DNA of 64,000 nt from positions 24,926,501 to 24,990,500 of the forward strand of contig AP031353.1 of NCBI GenBank assembly GCA_037833965.1. Direction: 5' to 3'. The notes under the pieces were generated by a model. The model did not search any database. It saw only the letters and a program-made list of their open reading frames with translations, and was not told where the DNA came from. This document shows positions 24,979 through 35,830 of this stretch, piece after piece; the first letter of the stretch is position 1; every line of letters begins with the position of its first letter. The stretch is from Marchantia polymorpha subsp. ruderalis (taxonomy: Eukaryota; Streptophyta; Marchantiopsida; Marchantiales; Marchantiaceae). The position numbers and the translations under genes are program-made.

Positions 24979-27850
24979 CGGAATTTTGCAGTAAGGTAAC
25001 ACTTGCAGTAGGGAGATCTCTCCCCATCATAATCCGTCCTTTATGAGATCCAGTACCGCTCGAATCATGAAAGGGCCACAAGTGGATAGCAAAAACACAG
25101 AAATCTGCACCGACTTTTCGACCGCAAGGAAAGGAGCCAACGAAGTCAGTTCTCTGGGAGTTTGAAGACGTGAGAAGAAGTGAATCTAAGCCAAGGGTAG
25201 GCCGGGAAGACCTTGAAATGGGGCCGGCTACGAGCCAGAACTGAAGCTATTTTCTCACATTCCATTCCGCTTTTTCGAGGCAGGGGGAACTGGAGGCTCT
25301 GGATGAATCGAGCGTGACGCAGCGCATAGGAAGGAGGCTCAGCTCACCCTCAGGTTCAGACCATGATCATGACTTAGAAAGTCTGCTTTCCATGAGCTAT
25401 TACAAATCATTCATGTCGAATTAAGATGTGAAGGCCGCCGTCGAACACGATGTCACGAGGAAATCATACCACATTGGTTTCAGTCGATTCCAAGTCTAGC
25501 ATGCTCTCAAGAGAAAAAAAGTACATATTAAAATAAATTAAAGGTAAGGTATACCCAGTCAAGTGGTTCAAGGGCAATCCAAACGGGAATCACGGGGCCA
25601 GTATTCAATAGCATCACAATGGATTATTCGTCATACTAAACCTGAGATACATAAAATATCTAAGTCACATGATTCATAAACTACATAGCATCATAAGATA
25701 TACCATCTTACTTGATTACTCTCTATGAATTATAATAGCTCTTCAAAAAAAAATTATCGAATGTAATTGCTATATTATGGATCCTCGCCAGGTAATAGGG
25801 CAAGCTCTTTCACTCTCCTTCATCGAGATTAATGTTTGTGTTCGTGATTTTTAAAAATATCAAAGCCAAAGGACAAAGGTGAACTTTATACCTAGTCCTA
25901 TCGAAACATTCATTGTTGTGGTTTCCTTTGTCTCCCATTTAGAAACATGAGTGATATATTTTTTAGAACTGTGTCATGATTTTAATCGGTAACTACCATG
26001 TTTGTTACTAGAACTTGGTACTTCTTATTTGATCATAGAGAGGTTCTTGTTCTAGTCAGTTGCAAAGCATACCAATGTGAGTTTTGCACCTCTCCCATCG
26101 TAATTGATTGTGTTCTTTATAACTTTACATTTCACTTATACAATTTGCTATATGAATACATGTTTTATTCCAAATTATACACACTTGTAATGAAGATGTA
26201 GACAAGTTAAAAACAACCTTATTAATGTTGTTAAAAGAAACAGATGATGCGAGTCTAAAAAGCATCATACATATTAGAGACAAGCCTGTTAGATCTAAAA
26301 AAACGATCCATGGTAGAGCCAAGATACACTAGCTTGCATCGTTGTGAAAGGAAAAGCATACAGGAGATTAAATACGGAAAGAAATGGATGTATATATATT
26401 AAAAATTCATTTGTAGTATGTTAAAAGCATTGGTAATGTACATCAATAGTTCCATCCAGATATATTGTAGACTTTAGTCCAATCGACAGGAGAATAGAAT
26501 AAAAACAGGAGTTCATATTGGATCTTAAGGGTTAAAGTATTTTACAATTTTTTTAATCGTACATGTACAGTAAATAATCACGTATCCTTGCATACATATC
26601 AAAGATGAATTTATCTGCAATGAGAAATCAAACAAAAAAATCCTATAGTCTCGATACTACATTTAGTTTTCCACACAAATCGCAAAGGTGCTAGTTATGG
26701 GCCAAATATCTTGTCAGGTCTCAAAAGCCTCTGGTTCGATCATGTCACCAAAAATTTCAACAATCCTCTAATCAACAACAGACATCATTTGTAATATAAA
26801 TTTTAAGAAATATTAAAACTTAGGAAAGCAGAAAAGTTGTGAGCAGAACTTAGGTGACTTTTGGTAGGGTGAGATAAAGTCATGAAACCGTGCTTAAATT
26901 CGACTTTCATAGGATGAAGTTGTTTGTCGATATCAGACAATCTTGCGGAAGCTAGAGATGAGGAACGATCTCCAAAAGAAACCAAGCCCTACACAAGCTC
27001 TCAAAATAGGAGATCTGAATAATTGCTCTAAGAGACCTATACACGAATCTCACTCGAGAGTCACTCGATTCATGTAGATGAGACTCAACTTTCTCCTCGC
27101 TCTATTGGGACCTAAAGGAAACGACTCGGTCAATGACGATGTCAAAAAACCTGTTAACACCAAATCACGGGAGAAAAAAGGCCTAATCTAATCTCTTTGT
27201 GCATGCATCACCGTGAAAAAAGTCCATGATTTAAATCGTCTATCGATCAGCAAGTTGCATTTTAAGACTCGCAAGAGAGAACCGCATTTTATTCGTTTGC
27301 CTTTACACTCGACCTTTCGATTTCGATTGCAGAAATTTCAAATGCAAAGGTCGTATTCATGAAGTGTGGAGCACCATTAAGCACTAGTGCTGAATTTGCA
27401 AGACCGCACTCGTATATTCTGGAAAGTCGTTGAGCGGCCCAACGCGTAAGAGGAAGAGAGAGAAAGAGAGAGAAGACTCAAGAGGAAGCGTATGACATTA
27501 TTTCACAGCCTTCCAAAAGCAGTTCATTGAATCTTCAAACATGAACTGACCTTCCGAGAACGAATCAGCAGTTTGTCAACCCAATCACACAAGACTAGGA
27601 CATTATTTCACCGTTTTCAACATAAGCAGAAGTATTGAACTTTCTAATCTGAGATGGTGTTCCATGTCGTCTCTGAATGTGCTGATCAAGAGGCAAGTTC
27701 CTGTAGCAATTGACAATCATGGCCATGGCGATTGCGAGTGCTTCCAAAAGGCGCAGAGGTGAATGTAAACGGAGAGGCTAATATGATATGAATCTGGGCC
27801 ATGGTGGCCAGAGGAAAGTCTTAAAGTGCGAACCATTTGAAATTCTTCGA
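24979..27850. other. Intergenic, mostly AT-rich
   Basis: 24.9-25.5 kb is balanced and the rest is AT-rich. No gene, RNA or terminal repeat is recognised. A purine-rich GA stretch occurs near 27.45 kb. Confidence 0.4.
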
Positions 27851-27859
27851 AGAAAAATC

Positions 27860-30800
27860 TCATCAAGAGCAAGAGGACGAGAGCAATGGATTAGTGATCA
27901 TGAGAACAGAGCAATAGTCCAAGGGTCGCATTGAAACGCCCGGTTGAACCCCCCGGCGCAGGCTCTGGTCCCCAGCGCACGCGACTCCGAGACAAACACT
28001 CGGCCCTCTGCCTTCGACACGACGGACAAGATCGCCAACCAATGGAATGGCGTGCCCTCGCGGCCCCCACCGGACGCGCCGACATCGCACATTCCCGCCT
28101 CTAGCGCGCCTCACGACCTCCCCTGCCCTGCCCGGACCCCCGTGGCTTGGCCAGCCCAAGGGCCAGTCGGGCGCCGCCGGCCGCCGGCCCCAGTCCCCGT
28201 TCCCGGTACCGGCGACGCCAACACGGACCGGATGGTGGTAAAAACTGCCGGTTTCGATACCGGCACATTTTACCATCTTCTGCAAAGCCATAACCACTTA
28301 ATGCCGGACGAGACCGGCTGAAAAGGCGTCTGTCCTGTAGCTCGACAACTGGCGGATCCTTGCCTGTAAGACCAACCCTTTTGGGCGACTCCCACGCTGC
28401 CTTCCGCTGCCCGTCGCTCCCTCGAAGCCTCGGTCCCTCGCTCTGTGTCCTGACCGACTGTCACCGGTCTGACCTGCCCTGACCTGCTCGTCACGTCAGG
28501 CCGGAAACGTCGGGGTGGTGCCACAGTGGAGCGGACCTTGGACTCTGGACTCGAAGGGAAGGGGCCAGAGGGCCGAGGGGAATTAAGGGGAGATTTGAAC
28601 TCGGAAGGAAGCAAAGGCCGGAGACGAGAGATCGAATATTTAAAATAAAGTACTTGCTGAGTCGTCGACGGGATCATGTTCGTGACCTTGGGAGTGCGAT
28701 TTGCATCTTCACTCGAGTGGGACATTAAAGCTCGAACGATAGGTTCTGGAGCTAAGGCTGCCAAGCGTAGCCTCAATGAAGCTTGAGATTTCAGACAGGT
28801 TCGAGCATTGAATTGTTCTTGCTTTTTGCAATGATGCGTCGTCCATCACCTGCGAGAACAAGTAGATTTCATCATTCGATTTTATTTAATGAATCTCGGG
28901 CAGGTTCATACATTCTCCGAGTACACTACACTACACTCCACACTGCTGCTCTGCTCTCCTCTGGCCTTCTGAGCTGCTCTTCATGTATACGAGCTCTGCC
29001 CCCAGTCAAAGTGTGTATCCACCATTCAAGCCTCGTCCAGAGAGTCCAGCATCTGTTTCGTTCTCATCAGCCAAACCCGACCTTATAATCTCGTAACCCT
29101 CACTGTAGCAAGCAGATGATGTTTGGTGATCTGAGCCGCTCGCTGCCTTTATTTCAAACTCCACCTTCTCCTCCTCGAGGTGTCATGCATTTTTCGAGGA
29201 GCTTAGAAAGTCAAGGCCTCCTGCACCGTTGAATCGGACTCGGCATGGGAGAGTGCCTAGCGATCACCTGCTCTCTCATTTCCACTGAAGCGACAGGTGG
29301 GGTGCGGTGCGGTGCGATGTCCCGTCACAGACACTTTTCCTTGACCTCTGGGGACAGAGGTTCAGCTTGTCCCCCGCAACAATGGCTACCGCATCGGAAG
29401 ATAAGACCTTCCCGCTTTCTCCAAACGCCCATTGAACCAGGAACCTCGCGGAAGAAAAGCACTACTGAATTCCGGAAGGTTTTCACGTACTTCAGCTGGT
29501 CGCTTATGGAATTCTGGAGTAGTTGATGTGCCACCTGTTGCTGTCCGTTCGCTCTAGATTGGGAGGGAGGGAATTGAAATTCACTGGACTTTGGGTGCTA
29601 ATCTGGCGAGAGGCGAGGAATTCAGAGATTTTTTCTGGATGTCGCTACTTTTGCAGCAGCTTCAGCTTTTGCTATATCCAGTGTAGACCTACGTTGTGGA
29701 CTGTCCCTAGACCTGACGAGCTCAGACTGCAGATTCTACAGTGCTCTACTGAATCTGCCTCAGCTTTTGTAGTAGTGGACCTCTGCAGTTCCGGCCTCCC
29801 TTGCTGCCTACGAGCGTCCGTCCGTACGTCAATCTTCCAGCGGAGGGCTCAGCAGGCCGTTACTGCATATTCTCGTACAGAACATTAATGACGCGTGCAT
29901 CACTCCGTTAGCTGAATCGTACGTCAGGCAGGCTCGAGACGAGTTCAAAGTAGGAGCTCAGGAGAGGAAGAGAGATGGACCAGCCAGCAGCTCGTAGCAG
30001 CAAGAGGCATGGATTTACTTTTGATGTCCGGGCGGGGAAGACTTCGGTTGGGCTGGTTGTACATGTGGCGTATAGTTTTCTGTTTTGTTCTGTCGGTGTG
30101 TTGGAATTCGGATTTTTGGTGCAGGGAGGGAAGCATCGATTTCGTCACTTGCATCGACCTAGGAACGCGGTTTCGGAATTTCGCATCGGGTGGGTGGGTG
30201 GAAGCAAGGGGTTGTACACTTTTCACACATTCTGGCGGATCAGGAGCGAGCAAGCGACCGTATAGCATAGGAGATGTCATTGCTGCTGTTGCCGTTTATC
30301 ATATGATTTCGATGTCCGGGTGTCAGGCTATACGGTTCCCGTTCACTGGAATGGTACATGGCTGCAGGGGGGAGATGTAAGAGAGAGAGAGAAAAGAGAT
30401 GTACCGGAGATGTCGTCGTCGTCGTCGTCGTTAATGTTCCGCAGTGATGTGGATTTCAGGAGAGTGAATTTCATCTGTAGATATTCCTTCGTCACGAGAA
30501 CGAGGTGCGAAGTGTCCTAATTGTGACAGACTTCGCCTCGTTTAATATGTCAACAAGTCTTCATTCAGTCAGCACCCACCCACCCTCGTACGGCCCGCTG
30601 TCCGAAACCGAGTGCAGATATTTGAAAGCCTCATGCTGCCCCAGTTCAGAACTGGTTTCACCATGACCTGCCAGACTCTGCCATTTGTAGTCTTCGTCCG
30701 TTCCATGTTCGTCTGTTCACGGAATGGACGTAGGGAAAGGAATTTGGACGGAAAGCAATAAACAGATAAGACTCCACCCTTGCAATTCGAGAAAGAATTA

Positions 30801-31400
30801 ATTCCTTTCAAATAAATATTAGGTGTCATGACAGAGCTATAGCACCAAAGGCTCATATCTATCAGATCTCTGCCCCGAGACCACATTGGCCTTGGCAGAT
30901 GGAACCTTACCAACGGAGATGGTGCTTCTCAGGCGTGTAAATACTCGGCCTTTAGGGAAGAGCCGCGGCTTTCCTTACCCGCGAAGACAACGGCGCATCC
31001 TTCTTTCAGCTCATCATTACTGACACATGAGAACCGACCACAGGGAAAAGGGGATGGACGGTGTGTAGACGAATATTCCACGTGAAATCGCAACTCCAAT
31101 ATGAAGTAGAAATGAACATGTCACAGAGAATATTGAACGGCTTAGGAGCATGTGGAAGGTCGTTGGTCTACTCCACTACACTACACTTGTCTCTAAACAT
31201 TCTCGAAACCGAAGCATGTGTAAGATTTTGATCACACAGAACCGCTGTATTTCCACTTTCGCATCGTCAATCAAATAATAGGCGCCATGAAAACTTCAAC
31301 TCGGCTCCAAGAGTGGAGCTTCAGAGTCATAACCAAAATCCGACATCTCGAGAGAAGGAAGAGTGCGATGTCAGCTAGAACATGATACAGGCTTTATAAA
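27860..31400. other. GC-rich island and surrounding region, no gene recognised
   Basis: 27.93-28.62 kb is strikingly GC-rich and CpG-rich compared with everything around it, with long open frames in several registers on both strands (up to 168 codons at 28270-28776 minus). Such mutual openness is expected from GC-rich sequence and does not show coding. None of the translations has a familiar domain. 28.6-31.4 kb has short simple repeats, including tandem GGTGC near 29300 and GTC triplets at 30412. The island may be a promoter or leader of an unseen transcript, or a foreign insertion. Confidence 0.35.
30412..30429. repeat. (GTC)6 trinucleotide repeat
   Basis: Six perfect GTC units followed by GTT. 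It lies just after a GA-rich run at 30379-30395. Confidence 0.9.
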
Positions 31401-31899
31401 ACAAGTATTCCAGGTCAGCGGCGAGGCAAACCTGCCTGATGAATCTATTAACGTTACAAGTGCTGTATCTTCGACTCGGCGTGTTCTGAAATCCGCAGAA
31501 TTCGAAGACCAGCGGCAGTAATCATGGATTGCAGAGCTACTGCACTAGCGATCAAAATTCCGACTCGTGCAGCTAGTAGGCCTGGCGATTTCTCCTGAAC
31601 TACAAATTGCGCAAGACTTCAATCAGACTTCAGAAGATACGAAATATCCACAGCCAGTGAATCTTCTGAGCTCGAACAGAGATCGTACTGAGAAGCCGTC
31701 GGTGGCCGGGGCGGGGCAGGGGGATGGCAAGGCAAGTAATCTGTGCACTTATCCTAGGCGTTCATTCCATTTGTGCAGGTCACTAATGTCGGTGGGAGGA
31801 CTAAAGAAACTGCGATCTAATCTTGTGTGTGCTGGGAACGATCGGTCGGCATCGATCCCACATTAAAGAGCACCTATGAGAGAGATGGAAGACTTTTCT

Positions 31900-34072
31900 T
31901 CAAAGCTTGTAAATAACTACAAAACAGGGCAACACGGCTCTGCTGCTGAACACGAGAAGCTCGTCGATGTTGGCGTACGGGCCTGACTCGCCGGCAATCG
32001 AGTCGTATCCGGTGGGGAGAAATGTCAGGTCTTCGTTGTCGAGAGCCTTGTGCGTCCTGCCGGCGATGACTCTGCAGACGAGCATTGCTCGTTTGCCCTT
32101 CAAATCGTCCTCCGGAAGAGCAATGGAATCGTGGGCCTTGCCGCTGGTGGCGGTGGTGTAGATGCCCCTCCCGGCCTCCTTCTTGGCGTGGAAGCCTGAT
32201 CTGATGAGCTGACAGCAGTGGCAGTTGGGCATGAGGCAGAGATTCGAGGCTCCGTGAGCTCCCAATTGACATTGGAGGAAGGTTCCGTAGAATCGAAGCA
32301 GCTCATTTCCGTCGGCCATGCAGCGCGGATGCTTTTTGGTCATCTTCGCGGCTCTGGCCTTCACAGCGTCTCGATACTCCTCGAACTTCGCCACGATTCT
32401 CTGCGTGTTGTGCACCTTGAGAATCCTCTCGATCTTCCCGCATGGCAGCTCCTTTTTCAGCCAACTCGTGCGAAAGATTATCTCCACCACGTTCCGAGAT
32501 GAGTCGCCTTTGTTGAGCTCAGTCACTGAATCACAAAGAATAAACACACCACATTGCGAGGTCAATCATTTGCACATAATAACTCTCCCTCCCAAGCGTC
32601 AAGTTGCAGCACTTGCATCGCGGACAACGAAGCCCCTGATCCAACGCAGACCTCAAATATTCGAGAACAGCACGCGAATTTCTCTAGTCGGAATCGTCCC
32701 TTTGAAATAACAAATGCTCGCAATGCTGCTCGTTCCTAGCCGAAACAGACCCTACACTTTGTTCGAGACAATGCAACTGCTTGAAGTAATCTAAACGAGC
32801 GCGTAGGACCATCACAAGCTTCCATGGTTCCAGGAATGTTCGACTAGATATGACAACAATGAATTCCGAGAACGGCGCGCGCTTCTCGTGTCCATGCCGC
32901 CTCTCTCGGCACTGCATGACATCTCTTCAAGGGGAAGCGGTTCTCGAAGTTTTTGTCAGTCCTTTGATTCCGAGACACGCAGTAGAACGAGCCGCTACGA
33001 CTCGTTACCACAGGCGACGCTGAAGGGTTTGGATGAGCTTATCATGTTGGAATTCGCAGAGACGACGTGTCCCGTGCGGAGGAGGCCAACACTCAGGAAG
33101 ACGTGTACACTGTAAGGAACATGAACGGAAGTGCAAGATAGCGACTCAAAATTGTGCGTAATCTGCTTCTCAGTTCTATAGAGAAGAATTACGAAACTCG
33201 TGCGACACTGAAGCTTCAGAATGGACCAGACCCAGAACAGGGCACACTATGGAGTCACATCGAACGGGGTTCTACTCTCACACAAAAATATCAAAACGGA
33301 ACCGGGTTACTTAAGAAAAAATAGAATTCCCAGCTAGCAGGCTCCAGAATTACCCAAGTGACAGGTTTTGCTGCCTCGACCTCATAAAAGAAGCAGGAGA
33401 ATGACGGAATTATGAGGCACAAATTAGCGTTCAGTGGCTTCTAGACAGATGGCACATTCCGCCGAAATGCTCACCTGCGTGCTGAGAGATGTGGTGTGCC
33501 TCCAAGGCCTCGGCTTTGCTGAAGGTCTCTCCGCATTTCGGGCACCCGGCCTTGGGCGAGCCACAGTAGGAACCGTGCAGCGAGCCTTCTCTATACACCA
33601 GCTGCATGGAATCCAGCGTTTCGTAGGCCATGTTGCAATCATAGCAGCCCGAGAGCTTTCTGAGCGGGGTTCCTTTGAAGACATAGCTGGCGTGAGACAG
33701 CGGCGTCGAGGTCAGGGAGCCGCTCCTGGAATTGCTGCGCCCGAACACTGATCCCACCTCGGACGGGGTTCCTCCGCTCGAGCTCCTGGTGTCGCAGTAG
33801 GATAGATCTGGGGACACCTGTCTCAGACAATCGTCACTCGTGGCCACTGATCGGGGGCTCGATTGTTTGTGAACCACGCGAGTGTTCCCGTGTATGACGT
33901 CTCTGAGGCTTAGCAGAGACCTCGAGCAGCTCCTTGCGCTGTAGTGTTTTTTCGATTTCATCCCCACTGAGCTCTTGCTAGAAGGCGGAATCATCGAGTG
34001 AGGCTCAATGACTTGGTCTCGGTCTGTCTTGCAACTCAGCGCTCTCTTCCATGAAGTCCATGAACTCGGCAT
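31900..34072 (-). CDS. C2H2 zinc finger protein with PARP-like C-terminal domain
   Basis: Two exons, 34072-33475 and 32525-31900, join phase 1 across a 949-base GT/AG intron to give 407 residues. The start, MPSSWTSWKRALSCKT, fits the conserved N-terminus of the plant At5g54630/At4g27240-type family. Residues 60-130 are Ser-rich and low in complexity. A CxxC lies at 143-146. One C2H2 finger spans residues 177-198 (C-x2-C-x12-H-x4-H). After the splice, TELNKGDSSR leads to the ETSWLK-type helix and KKHPRCMADGNELLRFYGT, the start of a PARP-like fold, continuing to ALLPCFVV-type residues at the C-terminus. The catalytic His of true PARPs is Tyr here (FYGT, residues 278-281), so ADP-ribosyl transfer is doubtful. 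Family members are presumed nuclear and their molecular role is poorly known. Identification is firm; biochemical function is not. Confidence 0.9.
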
Positions 34073-35830
34073 GGTAATCTCCCTACGAATCCTCGCACTG
34101 CTACGCTTCTACCTTGCGGCGGCGATGACCCGTATTTGTTGCTGCTAGTCCTACAGACCTTGCGCAGGCTTAGGGACTAATCTCTGTCAGCTGTGCAAGC
34201 AGTCGTCGACCTGATTCATGAGTCGGGTACTAAGGACGCCACCCGACGAGATTAAAAAACAAAAACCCCAAGGCAGTTGAGCGGTCCGCCTTTCTGTCCA
34301 GAGATGCTCTGCGTCTCCCACCGAACCGAAGTCAAAACGCTCACGTTCGGGACGAAACTCCGAGCAAATTGTTTGCAGGCTGCTGCTGATGTCTTCTCGT
34401 CAATTGAACACCGAGGGACGCCATCCCCGTCGCCCAGCTCAATCAATTGCTCGGAAGTCAGCCAGTCAGTGAGTCAGTCGGTCTGTCCGGGAAATGAAGA
34501 GCGAAACTTGGCGGCGCTTTATCTCTTCTCGGCCTCCAATAAAGGGGCAAGCAGGCAGGCGAAACTGGTGCAATCCCCAACAGTTCCATGAGCCAGCCCA
34601 ACGTGATCGTCAAATCGGAGTGAGAGCAGCATCCTCGGCGAACATAATGGCATGGACATCGACATCATCACCAGAAGCAGTTCCGGAAGGATGTCACGGT
34701 CTTCCGCATTTCTCAAGTTGAGAAAGTCAGCCCGACTCCTGAATCCTTACAAATCGATCAGACTGAAACTTGAGGGCCACATGGAGCGCACGGGAGCACC
34801 GGTCCCAGACCAGATCTCAGTCCACAGTACAATCCTTGGGCAGCAGCTTCTGTTCACGCCTCGACTGAAACCTATCAAGTTCACGCCGAAGGTGATTCTC
34901 CCGAGGAATATGAAAGTTTCGACTCCAGACGGATTCTGAACAGAACACAGCAGAAGCGCACTGCGGGGCCTGCAGGGTCGGAAATCTAGCAAGAGTGTTA
35001 CAGCTCTCACGGAGCGGGGGCTGGCTAGTGAAGAAGAGAGAAGAGAGAAAGGCGAAAGAGAAGGAGAGGCGTCGGACTAGAAGACGTAGGAACTACAAAG
35101 CTACTGCTGCTGTGCTGGAGGCCCGGGCTTGCATTAAGAGGCACGGGAAGCTGAGCCCAGCTGCCAGCAGCATTACTCGAACCCTTGCAGCCGACTCTCG
35201 CGTTCTAATCAGTGTCACAAGCAAAGCGAGGAGTGAGAGAGAGAAAGAAAGAGGGGCGAGCGAGCAGAGGGTGGCGCACAAGGTGGAAATCCTAATCATC
35301 CAATCTTCTAAAAACAGAAAGCAAGTGCATGAAAAGAGGAAGCCAGGCTGCCGTAGGGGAAAATATATTCAATGATCCCCCCCCCCCCCCCCAGCCATCC
35401 GGAGCCAGGAGACAGAGACAACCAGAGCTTGATAGCGGACGTTAATCACAGCGTCACAGTACGCAAATATTTACTCATTTAAATAAGTCCTCCGCTCGGG
35501 CCCACACTCCTCGCCCACTCGAGTGAACAGCGAAAATACTCGCAGCGATAGATGACTTTCCCCCTGACGACACACATTCACTCTCTTCAACGACAACACG
35601 TACGAGAAGCTCAGCCAAAGCTCTCTCCCCTCAACCCAGCCCAGCCCAGCCCAGACCCGCCCAGCTCACCTCAGCTGAACCCAACCCAACATATTGAGTC
35701 CCTTCACCCTTTCACTGTCCGACCAGCAGCAGCAGTAGCAACAACACAACGAAGCCTATGCCACAGCCAAAGCCAATCCCCAGTACTCTGATCAGGGAGG
35801 AGGAGAGAGGGGGGAGGGAGGACTTACAGC
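34073..35830 (-). promoter_or_regulatory. Leader and promoter region of the zinc finger gene
   Basis: This balanced-composition stretch lies upstream of the ATG on the minus strand. It contains short upstream frames (34252-34446 and 34519-34716) that could be uORFs if the transcript starts beyond them. It also has a purine-rich run at 35030-35270, a C run at 35377 and a possible TATA-like TTTAAAT near 35480. No transcription start can be fixed from sequence. Confidence 0.35.
35377..35392. repeat. Poly-C run
   Basis: Sixteen consecutive C residues on the plus strand, i.e. poly-G on the coding strand of the zinc finger gene, about 1.3 kb upstream of its ATG. It could form a G-quadruplex, and its length may also be a sequencing artefact. 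Confidence 0.85.

Noticed and set aside
27863..28776. Long frames in the GC-rich island as genes
   Set aside because: Frames are open on both strands at once because stops are rare in GC-rich sequence. No domain, signal or splice model supports any of them.
31874..32306. Alternative minus-strand frames of 132 and 68 codons within the PARP-like exon
   Set aside because: They are shifted readings of an exon whose correct frame matches the family and splices in phase.
33424..33751. Other frames over the zinc finger exon on both strands
   Set aside because: They overlap the supported exon in other frames and have no motifs.
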